A stretch of 64,000 bases of DNA. It comes from Dermacentor variabilis (Eukaryota > Arthropoda > Arachnida > Ixodida > Ixodidae). Below, one piece after another: positions 43,016-54,605 of the stretch (positions are counted from its first letter, which is position 1; every line of letters begins with the position of its first letter). The stretch covers positions 23,023,368-23,087,367 of the forward strand of contig NW_027460291.1 in NCBI RefSeq assembly GCF_050947875.1. Reading direction: 5' to 3'. Both the position numbers and the translations under genes were made by a program. The notes under the pieces are model-generated. The model ran no database searches, had not been told where the DNA came from, and saw only the letters and a program-made list of their open reading frames with translations.

Positions 43016-46000
43016 TTAAAATTCCCAGAGCTCTACCAAAGGTCCCAGCCTTGACAGCCACTCAGGAACATCTGTTTGCACTTTCAAAGTCTCCAGGAAT
43101 CTGTGTACGCCTTCGCGAAAATACATACGTGTTGGTCGCGCGTCCGGATCACAAAAATAGCCAGCCATTCGAGAGCGCCATATACTGTGGAGACCCATCA
43201 GCAAAATATGGTCAAAGGGGACGCCATCCTCATTATCGGTTGGCAGGTACCGGATCCCGTGAGAGTCTAGCGGCAATTCTTTTTTAATGGTTCTTTGGAG
43301 CACGTCCCAGAAAAATACCTCTTGTCAGCAATGAAGAAAAACGTGGTCTATTGTCTCAAGCTTCTTGCATATAAGGCAGTGGGAACCCCACGGTAGATAT
43401 AAACCCCTTTCCTCTAGAAAGGACTTAACAGTTAAAGTTCCAGTGTGTAACTTGAAAAAGAAAGATTTCGCTCCCGGCGACACCTGCATTTTTTTAACTC
43501 TTTTTAGAACATTGCAACCTGGGCCTCCAGAGTGTATGATCCTGTACATAGGCACTGGAAACAGCGCGTCACAAACATCCCTATACAATGTTTTCCTTTT
43601 AACGTTACTCAAATACTGCATCGAAAAACGTACACTTAGAAATTTGACACTTTGAACAATTTCTCTAAAGAAATTACAAACACTTCTTGAAATACATTGC
43701 GTTGTAACAACATACTCAGGCAAAACTTCCCCGAGTCTTTGTTGACACAGGGTGCGCAGGAAAGGGTCTCTAACATCACGGAAAAATAAAAAACCTGTTT
43801 ACAATCTGTCGCACAAACAAATGTCCCAGTCCTAAACCACCGGCCTTCACCTGCCGAAACAAGTTCGTGCGGCTGCACCTCTCCCATGTGGACGCCCAAA
43901 CAAAGACAGCAAATACACGGTGCAGCTTCTGCACGTTTACTCGGAAACAATGTAGCATTTGAATTGCATACCACAACTTACTAATAAAAAAATATTGCAC
44001 ACCGTAGCTCTTGCGAACACTGATAGATGAGCGCTTGTCCATTTGTCCGCTCTTTCTCGCGTCTCTTGCAGCTGCGCTCGCCAGTACGGATCAGTGTCTC
44101 TATAAAATTACAGCGGCACCCCCAAGTACTTCGGAGGCGTTGTCACCCAAGCCACGTTGGCAAAAGTTTCTGGGGTTGAAGGCCATTCTCCGTGCCAAAA
44201 TCCGAGGCAACTTCCGGTTAGCTCACTGAAGCACTGCACCATTTCAACTGTTTTACTAACACTTTCCTTGTCCCTGCAAAGAACTGCAACATCGTCTGCA
44301 TACGCAAGCGATTTCACTTCGGTTGCTTGTAGTCTAGATCCATGAATTTCATCGCAGACACAGTGCTTCAACATATATATCAAACAACAGACGGCTGAGG
44401 GGGCAACCTTGGCGCACCGAACGTCGTACGTTTACGGGGGCCCCCAGCAACTTATTAACAAGTAGCCTCGTAGTGCAGTTACGGTACGCCAAGCTCACTC
44501 CCTCCCGGATGACTGAACCTATAGTGATGTAGTCCAGGATGCAAAACAATATACAATATGGCACACAATCAAATGCCTTTTCCAAATCTAATTGTAGTAG
44601 TGCGACACGTGCATATGTGGCGTCACAGCATTCAAGTACACACCTCGCGTGTGAATGTTCTAAACGATGGAACGGCCTTTGATCCCACACGTTTGATGAG
44701 GGCCAACTATTTCGCCTATAACACTCTGTAATCTGCTGGCAAGAACCTTCATGTAGATTTTGTAGTCTACGTTTGTCAGAGCGATAGGTCTGTATGACGA
44801 TACCTGCTTAAGTTTACCTACTTTGTCGGGTTTCGGAATAAGTACAGTATGTGACGTTCCAAACGACACAGGTAAAACATTTATTTCATATGCCTCATTG
44901 AATACCGCAGTCAGCAATGGAGCTAGTTGTTGCTTGAAAGTTTTGTAGAACGCTGCACTCAAGCCATCAGGCCCAGGCGATTTAGCAGGGTTTAAATTAT
45001 CTATTGCACGCTCTACTTGCTGCTCGCTAATGGCCGTGTCCAGTCTTGCTTTTTGTTCCTCGTCTAGTTGTGGCATAGCCCGCAGATACGATTCTTTAAA
45101 CCGGTCCAGGTCAACATACCGCAAATCGAACAATGCCTGGTACTACTCAAAGAAAGCTTGCCCGAATTCTCTATTATCTGTTGTGGTGCGACCCGCCCAT
45201 TGTACCTCAGTGACATGGTTTCTTCTTGCATGCGCTTTTTCCATCCCTAGCGCCAGTTTTGTGGGCGTCTCCGCCACGGCAAGATGTTCAGCTCTCGCGC
45301 GCACAAGCGCTCCACGATAGCGTTCTTCATTAATTTCTAGTTTTTGTTTTATTTTCCTAAAGTCTTCCATGTATAATCCCGGTGCCTTGCACTCCAGAGC
45401 TAATAATTTTTCTAGCATAGACTAACTGCGTTTCATTTAGTTTTTCTTGGTACCGTATGCAGCTCACCCTTTAAATTCCTTCTATGTTGATCTGCTGCTT
45501 GCACAGTTCCCAATCCTGGCCTAATTCATGTATTCCCCCTCCTGTGACTTTACTAATTTCTTCCTCAGCTCCCTTAGCGAATTCTTTATCATTGAGCAGT
45601 TTGTTGTTTAACTTCCGAAGATCCCACTGAAAACAGCTGCTTCGCTTTTTTGCACCTATGAAACATTGAACCATGCAGTGATCCGAGAAGGGCGCGGGCA
45701 CTACGTCATAGCCATGACACTTTGGGACCAAACATGCAGACACGCAAATCCTGTCGAGTCGGGCGTGGCTGGTACCTTGGAAATGAGTGTACCTTACTGG
45801 GCACCTGCTCACCAGGCATTCTCCGACGTTCTCTAAAGCAAATTCATCAATTAATTGAATAAGAACGACAGTACTACTATCCCTGAAAGTACGCGCACTA
45901 GTTTTGTCATCGGCGCTCAGAACACAATTGAAGTCACCCAACAGAATGAGCTGCCTTTCCGTGTTCAGGTGTTGCTTAATAAATTCAAAAAAGACAGCCC

Positions 46001-46373
46001 TCTCGTCAACTGCGGTGGGTGCATATATACAGACAGCGCGCCATTCAGTAGCACAAAAAACGAAATCACAGACAACTCCTCGTCCTGAAGAAAGTGAAAC
46101 ATGCGACTGAATAACTAGACCAGGCAGTTTTTTGACAAACATGACACACCCGGCAGAAGTACCAACTGCGTGACTGACAACGGCGTAAAACCTAGACGTG
46201 AAACGCTGCACCATGCTCTCAGTCTCTGCTTCCCCTTCGACCTTTGTTTCTTGTAGACCAAGCATATCGATATCTTGGTCAATTAGAAGGCGCAGCACAT
46301 GACTCTGCTTTTTCTTTGTGGCTAAGCCTCGTACATTTAGACTGGCAACTTTAAGCGTGAGTACGGAAGCCAT
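43016..46373 (-). pseudogene. LINE ORF2: endonuclease and reverse transcriptase (L1/Tx1 type)
   Basis: The endonuclease frame 46373-45471 is intact: VASLNVRGLATKKK, LGLQETKVEGE, YAPTAVDERA, LLGDFNCVL and FSDHCMVQCF carry the metal- and DNA-binding residues. A coiled linker follows (about 45418-45143). RT runs from 45133 in three frames: NLNPAKSPGPDGLSAAFYK, VLIPKPDKVG, SYRPIALTNVDYKIYMKVLA, LQLDLEKAFDCV, VRQGCPLSRLLFDIYVEAL and the active site LAYADDVAVL (about 44310-44280), then PPKYLGVPL. The C-terminal part ends with FDHILLMGLHSIWRSRM and a stop at 43016. The SPGPDGL and YADD forms place it with the L1/Tx1 group rather than CR1 or RTE. At least four frame changes. Confidence 0.87.
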
Positions 46374-46690
46374 TTTGCTGCGGTGATAAGAGGCCTAGAG
46401 CATGGTGCTTACCTTTCGCGTCCAGCACGTCGCTAGACGCTTTTGTTGGTGCCGGGGTCACTTGTTTGGCCAGGTAGGCCTAGCTGCAAGGCCTGCTTTT
46501 CGGCGACTCTCGTTTCCGACCTTACATTTGGCTTTGTTTTGAAGAGTGGTCGCCTCCCTTGTGTCGTTTTCGTCGGTGGCTCCTCGCAGCTAGCGGCCGT
46601 CTGGTCCTTTTCGTTGCCGCGTTCGGTGTGCGTGCGTTTCGCTGTGCCGGTGACACTCAACGCTCGGCCGCCGCTCTTGTCGAGGGGCTC

Positions 46691-47668
46691 CTAGCTGTTC
46701 CCTGGTTCAGACACGTCCGGCTCTGGTGCTCCCTCGGCACCAGTCGCCCTCCCGTCTTCTTTTCCTTCGCAGCGTATCGTTGCCGTTTCTTTGCTTTCTT
46801 TGGTTATCGTTTCTTTTCCTTCTCCCTCAGTCACCGAGGACTTTGCAGTCACGGCAGGCTTCTCGCATTCCCCGGCTCCTTTTGCAGCTGCTTCGGCTTC
46901 GTCGACGTCCAGGATGTGGTCCGCCGAATCTACCGCCGATGCAGTTCCTGTAGCAACTGCGTACGTCCGTACGCACTCCTCCTCACCGTGGCTGAAACGT
47001 CTACATTTCGAACACCTTCGTATCTTGCATTTTCGGCGTACGTCGCCCGTGCCGCGACAGCGCAAGCACTGCATCGGCCGTCCGGGCAAGACCACGAGGG
47101 CCAGCTCTCCTGCAACTCTTATCTGATGCGGCAGGTCCTCGATCTTCATACCAGGCTTCATCTTTAGGAGCACGGTTCTCGTGGTTGAACCCTTTTCGTG
47201 GACGCCTTGAACACGCCAGCGCTCACGGGTCACTTCAGTGACCTTCCCAAACGCCGCAAGCGCCGTCCGAATGTCGTCGTCGGCCCCGCCATGAAGCATC
47301 CAGTGGAGTCGAAGTTTCACCTGTTGGTCCTCTGGGTCCAGGACAAGGCACCGGCGCCCCTTGACGTTCAGCTCCGAGAAGCCGCTTCGTTGCTTCCGCG
47401 CTGCCTAAGGTCACCGCCCAGACGTGGTTGATTTGGTACGCCCTCAAAGCCACCACGTCAGGGAGCGTACCGGTCTTGGTCAGCGCGTCTCGGAAATCTT
47501 CGACTCTAAACGGTAGCACTCGTGGGTCTCCGTGCAAAAAACCATGTTCAAAACAACACGTCCGGTGGGCAGAGTTGGCAAAATAATCTGATACTCGCTA
47601 TCTTGAACTTCTTCAGGCCTGTTTCCGCGGCCACCGAAGGCCGCAATCGCCGCTTCGCTGGAGCTCAT
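46691..47668 (-). pseudogene. LINE ORF1: RNA-binding protein with CCHC zinc knuckles
   Basis: It starts MSSSEAAIAAFGGRGNRPEE at 47668, 40 bp inside the element. Frame changes near 47530 and 47330 connect FRVEDFRDALTKTGTLPDVV (hydrophobic repeat-rich region) to the last frame (47320-46691), which contains an RNA-binding-like segment and two cysteine/histidine knuckles, CLRCRGTGDVRRKC and CSKCRRFSHGEEEC (residues about 99-135). An acidic, lysine/threonine-rich tail ends at 46691. In the first knuckle the usual histidine is not evident. ORF1 proteins of this kind coat LINE RNA. ORF2 begins about 320 bp further on. Confidence 0.78.
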
Positions 47669-47708
47669 GATTCGCCGTCCGTCACGCTCGGTGGCCGGAA
47701 GTAGAATG

Positions 47709-48120
47709 ACTCAGCCACGAGTTCGATTGTTAGAAGCGGGACAAAATCGTATCTAGTGAATGCGGTGTTGCCCTAGAAACGTGCCGCAGAAAGTTATGCT
47801 GCGGTGTATATCGGTAATTATGACCGTGTAAATTACAGAAGTCGCAGCTTCACGAGTAGCGAAGTACGTTTCCGCTACATTCCTTCTGCGCTATGCTCAC
47901 ACGCAGAGCCATCTTGCGGCAGGCACAGAAGACCCCCTCGTCACAATGTACGGCGCTGCCCCGCCATCGCGCCACTCGCCCCACCATCGCGTCCGCCTTC
48001 ACTTCATGGCGCGTCGCGGCCCGACTGTTTGGCTCGCGTAGATCGTTTGAATAGGCGGTGCGAACGGGGTGCGATAACGCTATCGCGTTCCACTCTTGAA
48101 GGCGAAGCTTAAGCGTCCTG
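47709..48120. repeat. Dispersed repeat copy 2, right part
   Basis: It resumes after the LINE duplication with ttcgattgttagaagcggg and ends with cgctatcgcgttccactctt (from 48078), then gaaggcgaagcttaagcg. The end matches copy 1 at 22962-23000 and its terminal motif mirrors the repeat start. Confidence 0.6.
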
Positions 48121-51100
48121 AAATTTTTTTTCAACAGCAGAAAATTTGTGTAACGCACCGTCTACCAATAGATAGGCATTTCACGTGTGGAAGAAAACTT
48201 ATAGATTGATACTACGTGAGAACGAACATAAAAACTTAAAATTGCTTAAAGTGCACAGTGCCCATCGTTAGCACTCTGAAATACGCACTTTCTGCGACGA
48301 ATAATCAAAAACACCCATACAATAATTTCATTATCCGGTGCAGCGACCATCATGGTTTCAGGTGCGGCTTCAAAACTATGCAAGTAATTACTACGCCCAT
48401 GCTGACGTTTCCTGAAATTCAAAAGCGACCCCTTCCATGGGCCTTGTCTTCTGGTGCGCTTCGTACATATTAATTTATTAGCGCTCGCTCATTTGCTTCC
48501 TAAAAATATTGACAATCACTTATGTATCCTTGGATGATTTTAGCATTGAAATCCAGTCTGATTCATTTCCCCTTAATTCAATTTACTCCGCCTTAAACAT
48601 CCTTGATCTGACTTTAGTTCTAAGTCACCTTACTTCACTGTAATTCACCTTAATTCATTTCAATCACCCATAATTACTACTAATTAATGTTTTATACCAT
48701 TTACTATATTCTGTCTAACAATGAGGCCATAGAAGGCGCTGATGACGTCACCTCCTCCTAATTGGCTGCGCCACCACGTGCCCAACGCCCCATGCACTAG
48801 GACGCCGTTCGCCGCCCAGAACCGCGCATCTGCCGCGGGTGGCGTCGGGGAAGCATGCTCGTCTCTCACCCCGGGTTCGGTTACCACCTGCACCGAAGTT
48901 TACAAATTTTTCCTCCGTAGACATTAAATTGCCTTGCTTACAGGAACCTCCCTGTAAAATGTGTCGTCAATCCGAGCATTTGCGCATTTGAGCTCTTTGC
49001 TCCAATGGCAATTTTTCCGAAAAACCGATACATCATGCCGGATTTTCTGCCTGATTTGACATATAATGCTTTCGCACTACTATGATCCTCCTTCCTTACT
49101 GGCTCGCACTGGTGACAGGGTTGGTAACGCTGAACTGTCCTTCCATTCCAACAAAAATAAATTGAAACAAACGGGAGTGTGATAGCGCAAAACACAAAAA
49201 ATACACGCCAATTGTGATGCTCCCATACGCATGAAAGGTGTTGCTAGGGACATCTTTTTTTTTCAGATGATTCCTGAAAGATTCTAATAAGCATGCGCTC
49301 AAGTGAGATGACAGCAATCTCAGGTGACTGCAACAGCAGCCGCCAAAAATGTGCGAGCCTCACGCGGGCGTGCGTCTCCGTTAAAGTGCACATAAAATGC
49401 GACCGATCATGGTACCGCACATTTATCTTTTCCTTCTGTTCTTTAGATGAAGGATTTATATAGCTTTCCAACAGCATTCCTCTAAATTTCAGTGCCACCG
49501 TTGACCTCACCTCCAACGAAAATATTTGCGCGATCTTGGTGGCGTCATCATCCATGTTTCTGAACCGTATCTGCTTGGACCAAGGGAGTGCCCAGCGTTA
49601 CCTGGCTTCCAGGACTCTTCAAGAGGCGAAATGGCGAGTTATGTTCTGCTTTAACAGCAAAAAGAAAAAAGCATTTGTGTTCTTTTATCTGACTTTGAAC
49701 TGCGTATAAGCACTTTCAAAATGAAATTAAAAATACCTACATAAAACTGTACGTGCGTCAAAAGAAATAATCTAGTGACTTCACAGGTTCTCTTTACGGC
49801 TACATTAGTTCAAGAGTACTACGCTTGCGTCCTAAATGCAAGTAAACTGACTATTACGCAATCAGTTGTAAATGTAAGTACGTCCACGTAGGTGGCAGAG
49901 CTTGCGAGAACAAGATGTCACCACGGTCGGCCAAGTGGACTCTAGGCACAGCTTCTGAACTTCATTTAAAAACATTCACCAACAATTGCGATACTCCCTA
50001 GTCCGAAAATTGAGCGCAGCTCTATATGTTCTTTTATATCGCGTGTCAATATTTCGCATTAAGATTACATAGGTACACAGTTTATGTTAGGAAGAGAACG
50101 CTGTGAGCAGCGCGCTTTCTTTCCGTACAGACGACGCGCGCTGCTCTGGCGCACATCGCAGCCATCTTCGCCCGTGTTGCGCAGCTTCTTCTCACGCTTT
50201 CGCTCCACGAACGACGAGAACGGTCCCTTCGTCGCGGGGAAAGCATGGCACCAGTGTCAGCGGCTACAACATCCAAGGGAGCGTCACATCGAGCCTTAAG
50301 CCTGTTTCACATGCTGCGACAGGGGCGACGAAAATAGGTCCAGTCGCACGTGTCGAAATGCAGTTTTTAGAGGGGTAATTTCAATGTTCGATGATTGCGA
50401 TTTGAGCAATGCCACTGGTGTGACGCCCAGAGTTGGTTGCTGCGAGGTTTTGTGACACACGATGCATAATTATTTTAATGTAATGAAGAAAACGTGTACA
50501 TTGTAATATTCTTGACCTGTGATTGTTAGGAGAAATATACACGCCTTTTGTAATTTAGAAACGTTCCAAAGTTTACATGTGTTTTGGAGTGTGCCACGGC
50601 AATATCTGAAGTTCCGCGCGAAGGGAAACGGCGTCCGTAAACTGCTGCTCGCGGCTAGTTGTTCAGGGCTGTGTGTTGTCTGATGTGCCTTTTGTGTCCG
50701 CGTCGTTCTGCTTATGCTGCAACAAGTTACAAGATGGCCTATAAACAAGCCCATATAGCTAGCCTCACCACGTATGCAGTATTAGGAATTTTGTCGCAGC
50801 GAAGTCGCCGTGGCAGTTCAACGAAATCCTTGCGGTGCCCGTGCTCGGCGTCAGCTTCTGGAGAAATCACATGTGTATATTGCTCGTGACGGCGCAATAA
50901 GCGGTTCTTGTTCCTAGCCATATTCATGCACCAAACGCAGCAACAACCCGAAAGCCCACGTCTCTGCCTCAAGGAAGCCGCTAATAATATGTGTGTGATT
51001 ACAGAACGTGGAATGGAAAGTGTGTTGTGAAAGTTAACCTCAGCGCTAGCCTGGTTCATCCATCGCGCCACATATGCTATCTATAGAAGTCCTCTCGGTA

Positions 51101-52436
51101 TATTTCTCAAGGCGCAAAATCTGACGCATCAAATTTTTAAGCAGCTACCGTCAGTTACGTATAAACCGGCAAGGTTCGGACTGGTGTTCCAGAAGTCTCG
51201 GCACGTTTTTTTCGTTGATGGCTGCTTTTTCGTGGCGACGATAGGTTGGATGTTTTTACAAGTATACGTTACATGTGCCCAGGAGGGCACATGTAACCGG
51301 CAAGCCGACGCCTCGGGCGAGCACATATTATAATAACGCTTTGTTTCAAGGTGCGTCGGACGTAACTGCTTGCTTCTGTTTCGCTAGCTCCTGGCTCCAG
51401 CCTACTGATTTTGGCACATGTTTTTGCCGAAGCATGTTTGTTTAACTCGAAGGGGACCATTAAAACATGCTTATAGAAAGTCACGGAGAGCAGCGTACAA
51501 AACCTGTACAGGGCACGATAGAATTCTAAAAGACGCGCCTGTCGTCCACTTTGTTGTCCTGTGTGCTGTTGTATAGGAGGAAGCTAGCATCCTGTGTCGA
51601 TCTGCGGATGAGCTTCCCAAATAAATTATGGAAGAAATTATGGAATTATAAAACAATGGGAGAATCTTGTGTCAGCATTTCCTGCCTTAGAGATGGATGC
51701 GTTTCCTGTCGGGAAACACACATTAGTTTTTGCTTCTCCTTTTAGTGTATGTTCTGTTTATTGCTTGTCAGCCAGCATTTACTTGGCATGTTCATTCAAT
51801 TTTCGGTTGTTAGATCATCTAGGTTTTCTTGTTCGTCCTATGTGTTCTCTCATGGCGTTTACTGCCAGACGATTGTTTATTTTTTAGACTTCAACAAGCC
51901 ACTTTACTGGCCTTTTTTAATGCTACTGTGTACCTTCTAATTTTTTTTATTTGGGCAACGTTGCAGGGGCGCATAGTGGAAAGCAGTAAGAACAGGGTAC
52001 GCTAACTTCTAATTAAAAGGTTTATTGTGAAAAGGCAGTGATTTGTGAAGATTACCAGAAAGTACTACAACAAGAAAGGATGATAAAAACCAGAGGTTGA
52101 TGAAGCCAAACATAATCAAAACTAGGAAAGAGAGAAAATACCAATAAATATACAAGCCAAGGAATAAAAATTGTGATCACCAACTGCACCTGCGGTTACC
52201 GTCCAAGAGAGTCAGTTTTTTTTCCAATGACATGGAAATGGAAGAGTGTGCTCGCCTAAGCAGGCTGCCCGTCTGTCGATTGGGAAAAAAACCGTATTTC
52301 TTTAACGGTGCTTGCACGTATGATTAGCGATTATATTGATGGTTTAGTTTTTTTGCTGCACTTGGATTTAGATCTGAAATTGGGGCCTTGTGCGGGGACA
52401 TTGCTGTTCTCCTGCGCAGCCTCATGAATTGATTGA
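48121..52436. other. No gene recognised; AT-rich ttaattca-type repeats at 48560-48700
   Basis: The segment 48560-48700 is a degenerate array of words such as caccttaattca and accttacttcac. A 104-codon minus frame at 49555-49244 starts with ATG and is acidic to neutral, but matches no family I know. Frames at 50082-50380 and 51551-51940 look like chance. Confidence 0.4.
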
Positions 52437-52525
52437 CTACAGCGCAACAGAAAGACAATGGACAAATACGAAGTGAACACACAGAGCGCTTCGTTCTTGT
52501 CCGTTGTCTTTCTGTTGCGCTGTAG
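52437..52525. repeat. Near-perfect hairpin, 37-nt arms
   Basis: The left arm ctacagcgcaacagaaagac… (52437-52473) and right arm (52489-52525) are inverted complements at 34 of 37 positions, with a 15-nt loop. The outer 29 positions match at 28. Confidence 0.92.
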
Positions 52526-52871
52526 TTAATAATGAATACACACCAACTCGTCCAGTTTTTAGTTCTTATGTTGGGCTCATGAGCCCGCTTGTGTCCTGGA
52601 ATATCTGCATGAATATGTATCCTGTATTTTATTTCTTGGCCATGTGATTCGATGTCGCCTGTCAGTCTCCCGATTTCCCTCACAATATTGTGTGATGTGC
52701 AGGCCATGAAAGTTTCTAGTGAATCCATGCAGGCAGTAGGATGTTGTAGTCTGCAAACTTGCACTACAAGTCCTGCTTGAAAGTTCAGCTTCTCTGGGTG
52801 TAGGATGTCATCGAATGGCGCCCACGTGTATGGTATTTAATTTTATGTAGTGTCATACTACCATTGCACTG

Positions 52872-53870
52872 TTATTGCCACATCAGCTTACAATATGTAC
52901 CTTCTTCATGATTAGCAACTTCCTCTGTGTGTTTGCAGTTGCATATAGTCTCCTGGCCTAATTGCTTAACCCAATTTTCACGGTATAGGCTTGTTGTGTG
53001 TCGAGTAAAGGTGCTCCTAAGGTTGTGTTTCTGAAGGAAGGGGTAGTCGTCGTTGCAGCTCATAGGCTTGCTGTCATAGTATCTGGCGGCTAGGTTCCGA
53101 GCTCTTGAGACAAACAATTTATGCGGCAGGTGCACTTCTACTCAATCTAGATGCTTGTTTGTTTGCTATTTCTTGCACAGGTCTACAAGCATGGTAAAGT
53201 TGGAAAGTCCTGTCAGTACCCATATGCCTCTCATCGATGAGTTGTCTTTTTTGCGCGCTACAGGTATTTCATACCGTAGAATGCCTTGGACGCAAGTACT
53301 GCATCTGTGGTTTTCCAGAGTATCGGCTCGTTCACCGGCCATGATTATCAGATTATTCTTTTCACCAGGTATAGAATTTTCGTCCAGGCAAGGCATAATT
53401 GGTTCACCCATGTGGTGGCTCTGCCTTCTTTGTCTTACACTAGCTGAGGATTCGAAAATGTTGAATTGCCGGTATATTTGTTCAGCTATGTGAAGCAAAA
53501 CATGTCATCAGGGGTAGTTCTTGATTATAGTCTTATTTCAAACGTCAATCTAAGCTGGCATCAGAAAGCGAGAGGCCAGAATGGCTGAAGTCTGCAATGT
53601 TGTGGGGAGCTTGTTGCATCGTTATTGAGTTGTGTATACAATAGCTTTCCCGTAGACTGTAGTACTCCATAGACAGCCGTACTTCTTCTTGTATGCCTGT
53701 ATTGTTGGTGTGGATGGGCCTCTAACTCTCACCTCGAATTTTCTGTCTTTCAAAAAGTTAGGGTTCAATTTACGTGATCTACCACCAATCCTTTTGTTCA
53801 ACGGTCCTTCTATTAGGGTAGCATGAGGTACTGTATTAAAAGCCTACTCATTCCTTCAAAAGCGGTATTT
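52872..53870 (-). other. Unassigned protein-like frames, possibly a decayed transposon gene
   Basis: Three minus-strand frames follow one another: about 53840-53680 (KRIGGRSRKLNPNF, RKFEVRVRGPSTPTIQAYKK), 53498-53166 (EPIMPCLDENSIPG, LSNFTMLVDLCKK) and 53135-52872 (SCNDDYPFLQKHNLRSTF, ETICNCKHTEEVANHEEG). The composition looks protein-like (cysteine and tryptophan use, no low complexity), but I recognise no family. A hairpin lies downstream at 52437-52525. It may equally be non-coding. Confidence 0.3.
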
Positions 53871-54605
53871 CACAATGTCCTCTAGTAAAGTTTCTGTTCC
53901 TTGTGGCCCACTCATATCTGCCAGAAGAGACAACTCTTGAAAAGGTTTTTTTTTCGTGTGTATACACGATGCAGTACGAGCATTCATGTCTTTTGACATT
54001 TATATATCTGTAGAACCAGCTACCTGATATAGTACTTACTATGCCTGATCATGCGTATTTGTGCAGTGCTGTTGAAAAATATATTGTGACACAACGAATG
54101 TCTTGTTGATTCGAAGTAGCAGGAAAAATGCGTGTTTCACAATTTAGTCCATTGCTTTCGATTAGTGTTAGTATTGCTTGTTAGATTTTGTGTATTGATT
54201 CCCCCGTTATGCTATAGCATTTGGAAATGTAAGGGTTCAATAAATGCTCATGAATTAAATATAAGTGCAAGAACTTTTATTCCTTTGACTCCCAGCGAAA
54301 TGTGATTGCCACAGTTGCCAATTCAATTGCTCACCTTTTGTTAGCTGAAGAATGCTATTGTACAGTGGCAGGTGAATAAATTGAAGAACAATGTCCTTGC
54401 GAGTAGATCACATAGAAGGTAAATATTCCAGTATATGACTGTACCATTGCATAAATGCTGTTTGCGGTCGTCGATTGAGTAACCTGCATATGGTATATAG
54501 TTGAAATGCTGAAATTTCATTCAATGTCTCAGGCTGAAACGTTCTTGTAAGTAGCATGGTACTTCATTAATACAAAGGTAGTAATCACAGACGATATCGT
54601 GATAT
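53871..54605. other. No gene recognised
   Basis: AT-rich sequence with no supported feature. Confidence 0.5.

Larger units (their letters stand above)
42887..47721 (-). mobile_element. Full-length L1/Tx1-type LINE with 13-bp target-site duplication
   Basis: The duplication actcagcc(g/a)cgag lies at 42887-42899 and 47709-47721 (12 of 13 identical). Between them (42900-47708, 4.8 kb) on the minus strand are a short 5' leader (about 40 bp), ORF1, ORF2, a 3' UTR with aataaa and a poly(A) run (seen as t at 42900-42908). All parts of a complete LINE are present, but both ORFs are frameshifted. Confidence 0.9.

Noticed and set aside
46443..47167. Plus-strand frames of up to 202 codons
   Set aside because: They are antisense shadows of the LINE ORF1.
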